Shown: in pieces, positions 1-6,046 of the stretch
Numbering within the stretch: the first letter of the stretch is position 1
How the letters are laid out: each line of letters starts with the position of its first letter
Assembly (NCBI GenBank): GCA_018668095.1
Contig: JABIQF010000281.1
Span: 1-6,046, forward strand
Reading direction: 5' to 3'
Origin: Cellvibrionales bacterium
GTDB taxonomy: Bacteria > Pseudomonadota > Gammaproteobacteria > Pseudomonadales > UBA7434
DNA: 6,046 nucleotides
Translations under genes and position numbers: made by a program
The notes under the pieces: generated by a model
The model's input: the letters and a program-made list of their open reading frames with translations, nothing else
The model's database searches: none
Told to the model about the DNA's origin: nothing

Positions 1-316
1 AAAGGAGCTTAACCAAGCTGTTAAAGATAAAAAGACGATAATGGATCAATCTCCTGAGACCATTATTGACTTCATTCATAAACTGCATGGTGCAGCAGCG
101 ATGACAGGCGCTAATGCATTGAAAAACCAACTTAATCAGTGTGAGACTCTACTGAAAAATTCACTCGGCGTTCTAAATGCATCTAGTTCAACTGACCTCA
201 CCTACAACACTAAAGAGGCCGTTAATGAAGCACTTCAAGAGGTGTATCATCAGATAGCATTAGTATTGGATTGGCATAAAAATAATAATATGGACAGCAC
301 GTTTAAAACACAGTAA
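1..316 (+). CDS. barA: C-terminal Hpt domain of a BarA/GacS-type hybrid sensor histidine kinase (5' partial)
   Basis: The reading frame is open from base 2 (no stop or clear start before the edge), so this is the 3' end of a longer gene; the ATG at 41 is internal. About 104 residues are visible. The motif HKLHG followed by G, then LK (codons from 77) is the phosphohistidine helix of an Hpt domain; the first His (77-79) is the expected phospho-acceptor, by analogy with HKLHG in E. coli BarA and HKIKG in ArcB. The rest is the helical remainder of the Hpt bundle and a short polar tail. In the BarA/GacS family this domain takes phosphate from the receiver domain and passes it to the response regulator UvrY/GacA, which drives Csr/Rsm small-RNA expression. 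The BarA assignment rests on motif similarity and on my recollection that barA lies near recO-pdxJ in several gammaproteobacteria. The kinase and receiver domains are outside the window, so another hybrid kinase, or a free-standing Hpt protein, remains possible. Confidence 0.75.
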   Translation, partial: KELNQAVKDKKTIMDQSPETIIDFIHKLHGAAAMTGANALKNQLNQCETLLKNSLGVLNASSSTDLTYNTKEAVNEALQEVYHQIALVLDWHKNNNMDSTFKTQ

Positions 317-337
317 ATCTGAATAAATATTCTTCGA

Positions 338-1114
338 TTACTTTTTAGAATACAGTTCACGACTCTTTAACGCTCTACCGCCTAAATGGGGTGCTAGCGC
401 TGCTCGCATAATCAGTTTAGCGGCACGACGAACCTCGACACGGCTATAATCTTGCTGCTGCAAAGCCAGCAAATGATCACCCGGCACTAACTCTTTTAAT
501 TGGCTGCTCACTTGCTGCTCTTTCTTTAATTCGGCCATAGTATCTGGAATAGCCTCCATAAAAGGCTGCTGACTAAAACCGAATTCACTGTGGAAGTGGT
601 AAAGGCCTTCAGCCTCGATAGGCTGACTTGTCACCGTATCAAAAGAAAAATCGACCTCGAACCCTAGGGTAGCTAATAACTTGAACTCGAAGCGTCTGAG
701 CGGTATTTCGGTACTGCCACTCTCCGTTAAATCGACATTTGAAAGCTCGGTAATGGCATGACGGTATTCCGAAAATAAATTGACCTGAGCTTCTCCCTGC
801 TGAAACAATCGAATTAGCAGCTCATTGAGATACAAAGCAGCATAAAGTTGATGCTGTAAGAAACGCGGCGCTAAACGGGTGACTTCTGCGCTGCGTAAAG
901 ATTTGAGGCTGGATTTTCCTGACCACGCTACCGAGAGCGCAGCAAAGGGCTGTAAGGTGCTGCGCAATGAGGCAGCTTTATTGCCTGAGCCACGAACTCC
1001 CTTACAGACAACGCTAACGCGCCCTTCTGACTCGGTTAGCAAGTCAATAATAACGCTGGTTTCCCTGTAAGGGCGCTGATGCAATAAAAAGCAATGATTA
1101 AGCGAATGATTCAT
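338..1114 (-). CDS. recO: DNA repair protein RecO
   Basis: 258 residues, slightly longer than E. coli RecO (242). RecO works with RecF and RecR in the cytoplasm to load RecA onto SSB-coated single-stranded DNA, and it anneals complementary strands. The N-terminal OB-fold region (about 1-80) carries the family pattern: FLLHQRPYRETS, then VVCKGVRG, LQPF and LRSAE. The helical C-terminal part shows LYLNELL, RRFEFKLLATLGFEVDF and, near the end, AAKLIMRAALAPHLGGRALK followed by SREL, all closely matching E. coli RecO. There is no Cys4 zinc cluster, as in the enterobacterial form. The ATG at 1114 is the first usable start because an in-frame TAA lies three codons upstream (1121-1123). No clear Shine-Dalgarno sequence precedes it. 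It lies 57 bp after era and is probably read from the same transcript. pdxJ, which commonly follows recO in gammaproteobacteria, is absent here. Confidence 0.97.
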   Translation of the reverse strand: MNHSLNHCFLLHQRPYRETSVIIDLLTESEGRVSVVCKGVRGSGNKAASLRSTLQPFAALSVAWSGKSSLKSLRSAEVTRLAPRFLQHQLYAALYLNELLIRLFQQGEAQVNLFSEYRHAITELSNVDLTESGSTEIPLRRFEFKLLATLGFEVDFSFDTVTSQPIEAEGLYHFHSEFGFSQQPFMEAIPDTMAELKKEQQVSSQLKELVPGDHLLALQQQDYSRVEVRRAAKLIMRAALAPHLGGRALKSRELYSKK

Positions 1115-1171
1115 AAGCGCTTATTTGGCAACATAAAAAATTAAGAATAATAACGGTAAAGAAACATTAAG

Positions 1172-2071
1172 CTATTCCTCAAAGCCTAAACTTTTCAGCA
1201 TTCGCTCATCATCAGACCAACTGCTTTTCACTTTAACCCATAATTTCAACATCACTTTTTGGTCAGTCATAATTTCAATATCTTTACGGGCATCAGTGCC
1301 AATACTTTTTATTTGCTCGCCCGACTTACCGATAATGATTTTTTTCTGCCCATCACGCTCAACCCAAATTAATGCATGAATATGAACGATATTATTAACC
1401 AGCTTGTATTCTTCAATTTCAACCGCTACCTGATAAGGTAACTCGTCGCCGCATTGACGCATCAGCTTTTCGCGAATTAACTCCGCCGCCATAAAGCGTT
1501 CACTGCGATCAGTTATTTGATCTTCATCATAAAAATGCGGCTTTTCTGGCAAGCGCTTATTAATCGCTGCACGTAAAGCATCGACGTTATAACCGTTTTT
1601 AGCTGATATAGGCAGTATATCGGCCCAACTAAATTTCGTTGCTAGCGTTTGAATATGAGGAAGCAAACGATTTTTTTCGACAATGCGATCGACTTTGTTA
1701 ATCGCCAAAATAATTGGCGATCTTGCATTGGCTAAACTTTTAACCACAAGCTCGTCTTCTTCATTCCAAACTAAGCGATCAACAATAAATACTGTGACAT
1801 CAACATCGGCAATAGTACTTGCGGCCGCGCGGTTCATATAACGATTCATTGCATTGGTTTGCGTTTGATGAATACCGGGTGTATCAACAAAAATACTTTG
1901 GTATTGATCACGAGTATCAATACCTGTAATTCGATGCCGCGTAGTTTGCGGCTTGCGCGATGTAATGCTAATTTTTTGACCAAGCAAATTATTTAATAAT
2001 GTTGACTTACCAACATTAGGTCGACCAACTAAGGCCACATAACCACAATATTGTGGATCCTCAATACTCAT
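1172..2071 (-). CDS. era: GTPase Era, 16S rRNA/30S assembly factor
   Basis: 299 residues (E. coli Era 301), complete. Era binds the 3' end of 16S rRNA during 30S subunit maturation and couples ribosome assembly to growth; it acts in the cytoplasm and at the inner membrane face. The N-terminal GTPase domain shows every G motif: G1 GRPNVGKST (16-24), G2 region with [12 protein letters not shown] (40-51), G3 DTPG (63-66), G4 NKVD (125-128) and G5 SAK (156-158). The C-terminal KH RNA-binding domain contains the GxxG loop as GKSG (248-251) in [14 protein letters not shown]; many Era proteins have a glycine where this one has the serine. The C-terminus SLGFEE is typical of gammaproteobacterial Era. 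The ATG shares its A with the rnc TAA stop and follows a good AAAGGA ribosome site, so translation is probably coupled to rnc. The rnc-era pairing is widely conserved. Confidence 0.98.
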   Translation of the reverse strand: MSIEDPQYCGYVALVGRPNVGKSTLLNNLLGQKISITSRKPQTTRHRITGIDTRDQYQSIFVDTPGIHQTQTNAMNRYMNRAAASTIADVDVTVFIVDRLVWNEEDELVVKSLANARSPIILAINKVDRIVEKNRLLPHIQTLATKFSWADILPISAKNGYNVDALRAAINKRLPEKPHFYDEDQITDRSERFMAAELIREKLMRQCGDELPYQVAVEIEEYKLVNNIVHIHALIWVERDGQKKIIIGKSGEQIKSIGTDARKDIEIMTDQKVMLKLWVKVKSSWSDDERMLKSLGFEE

Positions 2072-2811
2072 TATGATCCTTTAACTTGTTCATCACGGTT
2101 ACTCTCAGAAATAGTATCAGTCTCTGCATAATTAAATTGCTTAAGCACTTTAATGGCTGCACTTTGCTCAGCGGCACGGCGACTTAAACCTTCACCGGTA
2201 GCGCTGACATTATTTAACTTCACACTGCATTTAATAGTGAATTTCTGTTGATGCCCAGGCCCTTCGACTTCAACTAACTCATAATGAGGTAACGCCAAAC
2301 GCTCAGCCTGCATCAACTCTTGGAGCAATGTTTTTGCATCTTTAAATTCAGGAACTATCGATACACGATCGAGATAAGGCTTCAGTAAATTCAAAACTAT
2401 TTTCTGACAAGTAATAAAATCACTGTCAACATAAATGGCACCAATCACTGCCTCAACGGCATCACCTACAATGGAATGCTTAACCGGTGAGACATTTTTT
2501 CGCTCACCAAGCCCGAGAATCATTAATTGATCTAATTCCAAAGCAAGTCCAATTTCAGCCAGTGTTTTTCCTTTTACTAACTGCGAACGAGCGGTTGTCA
2601 TAACACCTTCGGGCACATCATCAAAACGTGAAAATAACGCTTCTGCCGCTACTACATTCAGCAATGAATCACCTAAAAATTCTAGGCGCTCATTGTTCGG
2701 AGAGCCTGCGCTTTTATGCGTTAGCGCCAGCTCTAATAACGCACTATCTTTAAACACATAACCTATCCGCGCTTGAATATTTTTTAATAAAGTCGCTTTT
2801 ATTTGTGCCAT
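2071..2811 (-). CDS. rnc: Ribonuclease III
   Basis: 246 residues, compared with 226 in E. coli. RNase III cleaves double-stranded RNA, releases 16S and 23S precursors from the rRNA transcript, and processes some mRNAs including, in E. coli, its own leader. The N-terminal catalytic domain (about 5-150) contains the signature [13 protein letters not shown] (39-51) with metal ligands E44 and D48, and the second acidic pair in GDAVEAVIG (D117, E120), corresponding to E. coli D45 and E117 at the key positions. The dsRNA-binding domain (about 158-227) has [22 protein letters not shown] and the C-terminal helix [10 protein letters not shown]. Beyond it lies a roughly 20-residue polar, acidic tail that E. 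coli lacks. The ATG at 2811 follows AGGGA (2820-2824) with an 8-base spacer. A 268-bp leader separates it from the DUF4845 gene; its repeat and hairpin are described separately. Confidence 0.98.
   Translation of the reverse strand: MAQIKATLLKNIQARIGYVFKDSALLELALTHKSAGSPNNERLEFLGDSLLNVVAAEALFSRFDDVPEGVMTTARSQLVKGKTLAEIGLALELDQLMILGLGERKNVSPVKHSIVGDAVEAVIGAIYVDSDFITCQKIVLNLLKPYLDRVSIVPEFKDAKTLLQELMQAERLALPHYELVEVEGPGHQQKFTIKCSVKLNNVSATGEGLSRRAAEQSAAIKVLKQFNYAETDTISESNRDEQVKGS
2077..2082 (-). promoter_or_regulatory. Shine-Dalgarno site of era inside the end of rnc
   Basis: On the minus strand AAAGGA lies five bases before the era ATG (2069-2071), within the last codons of rnc. Together with the TAATG stop/start overlap it supports coupled rnc-era translation and fixes the era start. 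Confidence 0.75.
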
Positions 2812-2901
2812 TTAAACCATCCCTGTCTTAATTTTTAACATTTGATTGTTGATAGAAATACCTTATTCAATTGAACATACGTTAATTATTTTTTTAGTTA
2901 T

Positions 2902-2933
2902 CTGATTGACCTGAATAAATCAAAGTCAACCAG
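2902..2933 (-). other. 9-bp stem-loop in the rnc leader
   Basis: On the minus strand CTGGTTGAC (2925-2933) can pair with GTCAATCAG (2902-2910): eight Watson-Crick pairs and one G-U, around a 14-base loop. It is followed by AUAACUAAAAAA rather than U residues, so it does not look like an intrinsic terminator for leftward transcription. It lies about 90 bases before the rnc start. It could be a processing or regulatory structure, but one helix this short is also possible by chance. Confidence 0.4.
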
Positions 2934-3029
2934 AGTACTATTTTTAGTACTATTCTGAGCACTACTCTGAGCACTACTCTGAGCACTACGCTGAATAATA
3001 TCCTGAATAATATCCGAAGCACTATTGGC
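2934..3029. repeat. 12-bp tandem repeat array, eight units
   Basis: On the plus strand the units read in order: agtactattttt, agtactattctg, agcactactctg, agcactactctg, agcactacgctg, aataatatcctg, aataatatccga, agcactattggc. Units 3 and 4 are identical and unit 5 differs from them at one base. Units 6 and 7 form a diverged pair sharing aataatatcc. Units 1 and 2 contain the palindrome AGTACT. A further copy, agtactatttat (3072-3083), matches unit 1 at 11 of 12 positions and overlaps the stop codon of the DUF4845 gene. The graded divergence is what replication slippage in a minisatellite produces. The period is a multiple of three, so several reading frames stay open through it; whether any is translated is unknown. 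Confidence 0.9.
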
Positions 3030-3079
3030 TATTGATATTACTATTAATAATATGAACAGCGCGCCCTGTTAAGTACTAT

Positions 3080-3520
3080 TTATTTCTGACGACTAAACGG
3101 TAATGACACGCTGTTATCAAATTTCATCACTACATCGATATTGGAAAATAGCGACTCTCGAACCTCATAATCAGCGATCACCGTATACGCTTCGGCTGTT
3201 TTTTCAATATCTATCTGTTTCGAGGTCAACACCGTTATTTGATTGATGTTGAGACGCTTATTAATGCGAGAACGAATCTCAGCTTTCGTTAACGGCGTCG
3301 CTCGCTCCAAATGCTCAGTCAAAACACTATCAAGCACTGACTGCACATTCCAATTCTGTATGTAGGCTGGCAACATCTTCAATGTGCACGTTAATAGCAA
3401 TAAACCTAGCGCAATACTTGTAACCAAGCCTATAGAAGACATACCTGCTTGACGGTAAAAACGCGCTGACAAAAACCTTTGGCTTTGCTCAGCTTGCTGA
3501 CGTAAGTATTGATTGCTCAT
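3080..3520 (-). CDS. DUF4845-family single-pass membrane protein
   Basis: 146 residues from the chosen ATG. Function is not established. The gene sits between lepB and rnc, the usual place of DUF4845 proteins in Pseudomonas and relatives. A polar N-terminus (1-25) is followed by one hydrophobic segment (about 30-47, SIGLVTSIALGLLLLTCTL), then KMLPAY and a predicted periplasmic domain with the family pattern AEIRSRINKRLNIN (80-93) and YEVRESLFSNIDVVMKF (118-134). Only one membrane segment is seen, so an inner-membrane anchor with the C-terminus outside is likely. The sequence RQAGMSSIG just before the membrane segment resembles a prepilin-type signal but lacks the usual Glu at +5. A GTG at 3529 would add MRD, but it has no ribosome site of its own and lies within the AGGTGA (3526-3531) that is well spaced for the ATG at 3520. 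Family assignment is from recalled sequence pattern. Confidence 0.85.
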   Translation of the reverse strand: MSNQYLRQQAEQSQRFLSARFYRQAGMSSIGLVTSIALGLLLLTCTLKMLPAYIQNWNVQSVLDSVLTEHLERATPLTKAEIRSRINKRLNINQITVLTSKQIDIEKTAEAYTVIADYEVRESLFSNIDVVMKFDNSVSLPFSRQK

Positions 3521-3525
3521 ATCCC

Positions 3526-3531
3526 TCACCT
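3526..3531 (-). promoter_or_regulatory. Shine-Dalgarno site deciding the DUF4845 gene start
   Basis: AGGTGA on the minus strand lies five bases before the ATG at 3518-3520. The competing GTG start (3527-3529) falls inside this site and has only TGTAATAG upstream, so the ATG is preferred. Confidence 0.6.
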
Positions 3532-3573
3532 ATTACAGTCTAATTAATAGGCTATAGTTTAGCTCAAAAACGC

Positions 3574-4320
3574 CTACTTGAAGGATCCCGCGCGTGAAAA
3601 CGTAGGTAAATGCCAACCAGGCTCTTTATGCATCCATATCGCAACCGCTTTACCAACAATACGCTCTTCAGAAACAGCTCCCCAATAACGACTATCTTGA
3701 CTGTTATCGCGGTTATCACCCATCATAAAGTAATGACCTTCGGGCACTCGCACGCGAATATCATCATTACGCTGCGCTGAAGTATTTATTTGAATCTGAT
3801 GATCAACATCACCCAAGGCCTCTGTAAACTGCTGGTAGAGTGCACGCTTTTTGCCACTTAATGGTGTTTGGACCTGAAGCTCACCATTAATCGTCAACAC
3901 CTTATTGGTGTATTCGACTAAGTCACCCGGTAGGCCAACAACTCGTTTAATATAATATTGATCTTTATGTGGCGGAAAAAACACCATCACATCACCGCGC
4001 TGCGGATCGTTTAAATCGAAAACTTTATCGCGCCAAACAGGCAGTCGAATACCATAGGTATATTTATTCACGAGAATAAAGTCACCTACCAATAACGTTC
4101 TTTCCATTGAACCCGATGGAATTTGAAAAGGCTCATAAAGAAAAGAGCGAATAATAAATACGAAGGCTAGCACTGGCGTTAATGACTTTGCATTTTCAAC
4201 TAATGCCGACTCACTGTCATTGGGGCCACGTTTTTTACTTAGCCAAACAATATCAAGCAACCAAATGAGGCCGCCGGCAGCAACCAAAGACATTAATATT
4301 AAAGGGAAATTAAGATCCAT
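3574..4320 (-). CDS. lepB: Signal peptidase I
   Basis: 248 residues, shorter than E. coli (324) and P. aeruginosa (284) LepB mainly because the periplasmic insertion is small. It removes signal peptides from exported pre-proteins at the periplasmic face of the inner membrane. Two membrane segments are visible (about 6-27 and 46-63) joined by a charged cytoplasmic loop (KKRGPNDSES). The catalytic domain begins with YEPFQIPSGSM; S71 is the expected nucleophile. K125 in YYIKRVVGLPGD is the general base of the Ser/Lys dyad. The box GDNRDNSQDSRYWG (201-214) and IVGKAVAIWM are also present, so it should be active. Residue 74 is Arg where most family members have Pro (SMxPTL). The ATG at 4320 follows GGAG (4331-4334) with a 10-base spacer. 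It lies 92 bp after lepA, the usual lepA-lepB order. Confidence 0.97.
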   Translation of the reverse strand: MDLNFPLILMSLVAAGGLIWLLDIVWLSKKRGPNDSESALVENAKSLTPVLAFVFIIRSFLYEPFQIPSGSMERTLLVGDFILVNKYTYGIRLPVWRDKVFDLNDPQRGDVMVFFPPHKDQYYIKRVVGLPGDLVEYTNKVLTINGELQVQTPLSGKKRALYQQFTEALGDVDHQIQINTSAQRNDDIRVRVPEGHYFMMGDNRDNSQDSRYWGAVSEERIVGKAVAIWMHKEPGWHLPTFSRAGSFK

Positions 4321-4412
4321 AACTCACCAACTCCATTACAGGCTTGCGTAAAATAATAATCATACTTAAAAGGATTTAAACGAATTCCGAGAGATAAATA
4401 ATAAGTAGCTCA
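4321..4412 (-). promoter_or_regulatory. lepA-lepB spacer with a weak possible promoter
   Basis: This 92-bp AT-rich spacer contains, on the minus strand, TTTAAA (4375-4380) and TATTAT (4353-4358) 16 bases apart. They match the sigma-70 -35 and -10 consensus at four and five of six positions. In such AT-rich DNA this is weak evidence. An internal promoter for lepB is possible, but read-through from lepA is equally likely. No terminator hairpin was seen after lepA. Confidence 0.2.
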
Positions 4413-6046
4413 CTAGCTGTCAACTTTCAATACAGCCAAGAATGCCGACTGAGGAATTTCAACGTTACCCACTTGTTTCATGCGCTTTTTACCGGCTTTC
4501 TGTTTTTCTAATAATTTCTTTTTACGACTAATATCACCACCATAACACTTCGCGGTAACATTTTTACGTAAAGCTTTTACCGTTTGTCGCGCAATAACAT
4601 GCCCACCAATGGCAGCCTGTATCGCCACATCAAACATTTGTCGTGGTATCAAACCTTTCATTGCTTCAACCAGTGAACGGCCGCGAGATTCTGCCAAATC
4701 GCGATGCACAATAATCGCCAACGCATCAACACGCTCACTATTAATAAGAACGTCTAAACGTACTAACTTAGCAGCCTGAAAACGCTCAAATTGATAATCC
4801 AGCGACGCATAGCCTTTACTACATGATTTTAAGCGATCAAAAAAGTCTAGAACCACTTCATTCATCGGAATTTCATAAACCAGCGATACTTGCTTGCCTA
4901 AAAACTGCATATCTTTTTGGACGCCGCGCTTTTCTATACACAGCGTAATAACGTTACCCAAATGCTCTTGCGGAACCAATATATTGGCTCGCACAATCGG
5001 CTCGCGCATTTCTTCAATGGTGCCAAGATCAGGCAGCTTAGAGGGGTTATCGACGGCAAGTGTCTCACCTTTATTGGTGAGTATTTGATAGACCACCGTC
5101 GGTGCTGTAGTAATAAGATCAAGATTATATTCTCGCTCTAAGCGCTCTTGAATAATTTCCATGTGCAGCATGCCAAGAAAGCCGCAGCGGAAACCAAACC
5201 CTAAAGCATCAGACACTTCGGGTTCATAAAATAATGACGCATCGTTCAAGGTTAGCTTAGCTAACGCTTCTCTGAACGCTTCGTAATCATCGGAGCTGAC
5301 CGTAAACAATCCCGCATACACTTTAGGTTGTACTTTTTTGAAGCCTGGTAAGGCTTCAACATCTTCATTTTTAGCATGCGTAAACGTATCACCTACCGGC
5401 GCACCATGAATGTCTTTAATACCGGCCACAACAAAGCCAACCTCGCCCGCTGAGAGATCTTTGGTATTTAATCGTTTCGGTGTGAAGACACCAACTTGAT
5501 CAACAATATGCGCGCGCGCATTAGACATGGCGACAATTTTATCTCTGACTTTAAGTGTGCCCTGCAACACTCTCACTAAGGAGACAACACCAAGGTAATT
5601 ATCAAACCAAGAATCAATGATTAATGCTTGCAAAGGCGCATCGGCATCACCCACCGGCGCAGGAATCGTTTGCACTATTCGCTCTAAAGCTTCACGTATA
5701 CCCTCGCCCGACTTAGCGCTAACGCGGCAGGCATCGGTGGCATCAATACCAATAATATCTTCAATTTCTTGAGCCACGCGTTCTGGCTCTACTTGTGGCA
5801 AGTCCATTTTATTCAGAATGGGCACGACTTCGAGGCCTTGATCAATGGCCGTATAGCAATTAGCCACCGACTGCGCTTCAACACCTTGCGCAGCATCGAC
5901 AATCAGCAATGCACCCTCACAAGCAGCAAGAGAACGTGAAACCTCATAAGAGAAATCAACATGGCCTGGCGTATCGATAAAATTCAGTTGGTAGGTTTCA
6001 CCATCATCGGCGAGATAATTAAGAGTAACGCTTTGCGCCTTAATGG
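4413..6046 (-). CDS. lepA: Elongation factor 4 (LepA) GTPase, N-terminus beyond the window edge
   Basis: 543 complete codons are visible and the frame stays open to the right edge, beginning at [10 protein letters not shown], which corresponds to about residue 54 of E. coli LepA (599 residues). Roughly 53 N-terminal residues with the P-loop and most of switch I are outside. LepA/EF4 is a ribosome-binding translational GTPase linked to 30S biogenesis and initiation, and to back-translocation in vitro. Visible motifs are G3 DTPGH (5961-5975), [13 protein letters not shown]4 NKMD (5802-5813) and G5 SAKSG, then the domain II/III signatures [35 protein letters not shown] and [20 protein letters not shown]. 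The LepA-specific C-terminal domain follows with [20 protein letters not shown] and [15 protein letters not shown], distinguishing it from EF-G. A TTG at 5907-5909 is an internal Leu codon, not a start. The gene is the first of the cluster in this window. Confidence 0.98.
   Translation of the reverse strand, partial: IKAQSVTLNYLADDGETYQLNFIDTPGHVDFSYEVSRSLAACEGALLIVDAAQGVEAQSVANCYTAIDQGLEVVPILNKMDLPQVEPERVAQEIEDIIGIDATDACRVSAKSGEGIREALERIVQTIPAPVGDADAPLQALIIDSWFDNYLGVVSLVRVLQGTLKVRDKIVAMSNARAHIVDQVGVFTPKRLNTKDLSAGEVGFVVAGIKDIHGAPVGDTFTHAKNEDVEALPGFKKVQPKVYAGLFTVSSDDYEAFREALAKLTLNDASLFYEPEVSDALGFGFRCGFLGMLHMEIIQERLEREYNLDLITTAPTVVYQILTNKGETLAVDNPSKLPDLGTIEEMREPIVRANILVPQEHLGNVITLCIEKRGVQKDMQFLGKQVSLVYEIPMNEVVLDFFDRLKSCSKGYASLDYQFERFQAAKLVRLDVLINSERVDALAIIVHRDLAESRGRSLVEAMKGLIPRQMFDVAIQAAIGGHVIARQTVKALRKNVTAKCYGGDISRKKKLLEKQKAGKKRMKQVGNVEIPQSAFLAVLKVDS

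Larger units (their letters stand above)
2812..3079 (-). promoter_or_regulatory. Long AT-rich leader between the DUF4845 gene and rnc
   Basis: These 268 bases hold no recognised gene, unlike the other junctions in this cluster (44, 57 and 92 bp, or overlapping). Reading toward rnc it contains: an outlying repeat copy overlapping the preceding stop codon; a small inverted repeat (AACAG 3055-3059 / CTGTT 3066-3070); eight 12-bp tandem units (2934-3029); a 9-bp stem-loop (2902-2933); an A-rich stretch; and the rnc ribosome site AGGGA (2820-2824). No hairpin is followed by a U-tract in the direction of transcription, so I do not call a terminator. No promoter with two good hexamers at normal spacing was found; TTGACT at 2923-2928 has no good -10 partner. 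A role in controlling rnc is inference from position. Confidence 0.4.

Noticed and set aside
321..332. Inverted repeat GAATA-AA-TATTC between the convergent genes as a terminator
   Set aside because: The stem is five pairs, nearly all A-T, with a two-base loop and no adjoining T-tract; too weak to call.
879..1070. 63-codon plus-strand open frame inside recO
   Set aside because: It lies entirely antisense to a well-conserved recO region and resembles no known protein.
1113..1124. Perfect 12-bp palindrome ATAAGCGCTTAT overlapping the recO start codon, a possible operator or start-masking hairpin
   Set aside because: About 1.5 perfect 12-bp palindromes are expected by chance in a window of this size, and with no loop it cannot form a good RNA hairpin.
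2866..2875. Palindrome TTCAATTGAA in the rnc leader as a regulator site
   Set aside because: Several 10-bp palindromes are expected by chance in 6 kb, and this AT-rich one matches no regulator site I can name.
2898..2928. Possible rnc promoter with TTGACT (2923-2928) as -35
   Set aside because: The only reasonable -10, GATAAC, lies 21 bases away, outside the usual spacing; at 17 bases the sequence is ATCAGA.
2898..3059. A second minus-strand frame through the repeat: a CTG codon at 3057-3059, then a hydrophobic run FILLIVISIANSASD and a Q/S/N-rich tail, resembling a small secreted peptide
   Set aside because: It has no ATG, GTG or TTG start. The hydrophobic run comes from AT-rich ATA/TTA/GTA codons, and the repeat changes alter residue chemistry, so chance is the simpler explanation.
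3055..3070. Inverted repeat AACAG-CGCGCC-CTGTT after the DUF4845 gene as an intrinsic terminator
   Set aside because: The stem is only five pairs and is followed by CATATTATT on the transcribed side, with no run of U residues.
4894..5141. Overlapping open frames of 62-74 codons on both strands inside lepA
   Set aside because: They are alternative-frame shadows of a highly conserved lepA coding region.

Overview
The window carries a conserved bacterial housekeeping cluster on the minus strand. In transcription order (right to left) it is lepA (5' end beyond the right edge), lepB, a small DUF4845-type membrane protein gene, rnc, era and recO. At the left edge the last ~104 codons of a plus-strand gene converge on recO. 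These codons encode a histidine-phosphotransfer (Hpt) domain of the kind that ends BarA/GacS-type hybrid sensor kinases. The gene order, the E. coli-like LepA, Era, RNase III and RecO sequences and the BarA-like HKLHG motif point to a gammaproteobacterium of moderate to low GC content. A marine or environmental lineage is plausible, but the sequence alone does not fix the genus.

Layout: 1-316 (+), Hpt end of a BarA-like kinase. 317-337, 21-bp convergent spacer with no convincing terminator. 338-1114 (-), recO. 1115-1171, short spacer. 1172-2071 (-), era. 2071-2811 (-), rnc, whose stop codon shares one base with the era start. 2812-3079, a 268-bp AT-rich leader upstream of rnc with a 12-bp tandem repeat and a 9-bp hairpin. 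3080-3520 (-), DUF4845 gene. 3574-4320 (-), lepB. 4321-4412, 92-bp AT-rich spacer. 4413-6046 (-), lepA.

The cluster links translation and ribosome biogenesis (LepA GTPase, RNase III rRNA processing, Era 16S/30S maturation), protein export (signal peptidase I) and recombinational repair (RecO). Tight rnc-era coupling and short spacers suggest co-transcription. The rnc leader is the one break in the compact layout and is the part worth closer study. All six named minus-strand genes look intact apart from the truncation of lepA by the window edge. I found no mobile element, tRNA, rRNA or CRISPR array. I see no convincing new multi-gene system here; the unusual material is the repeat-bearing rnc leader.
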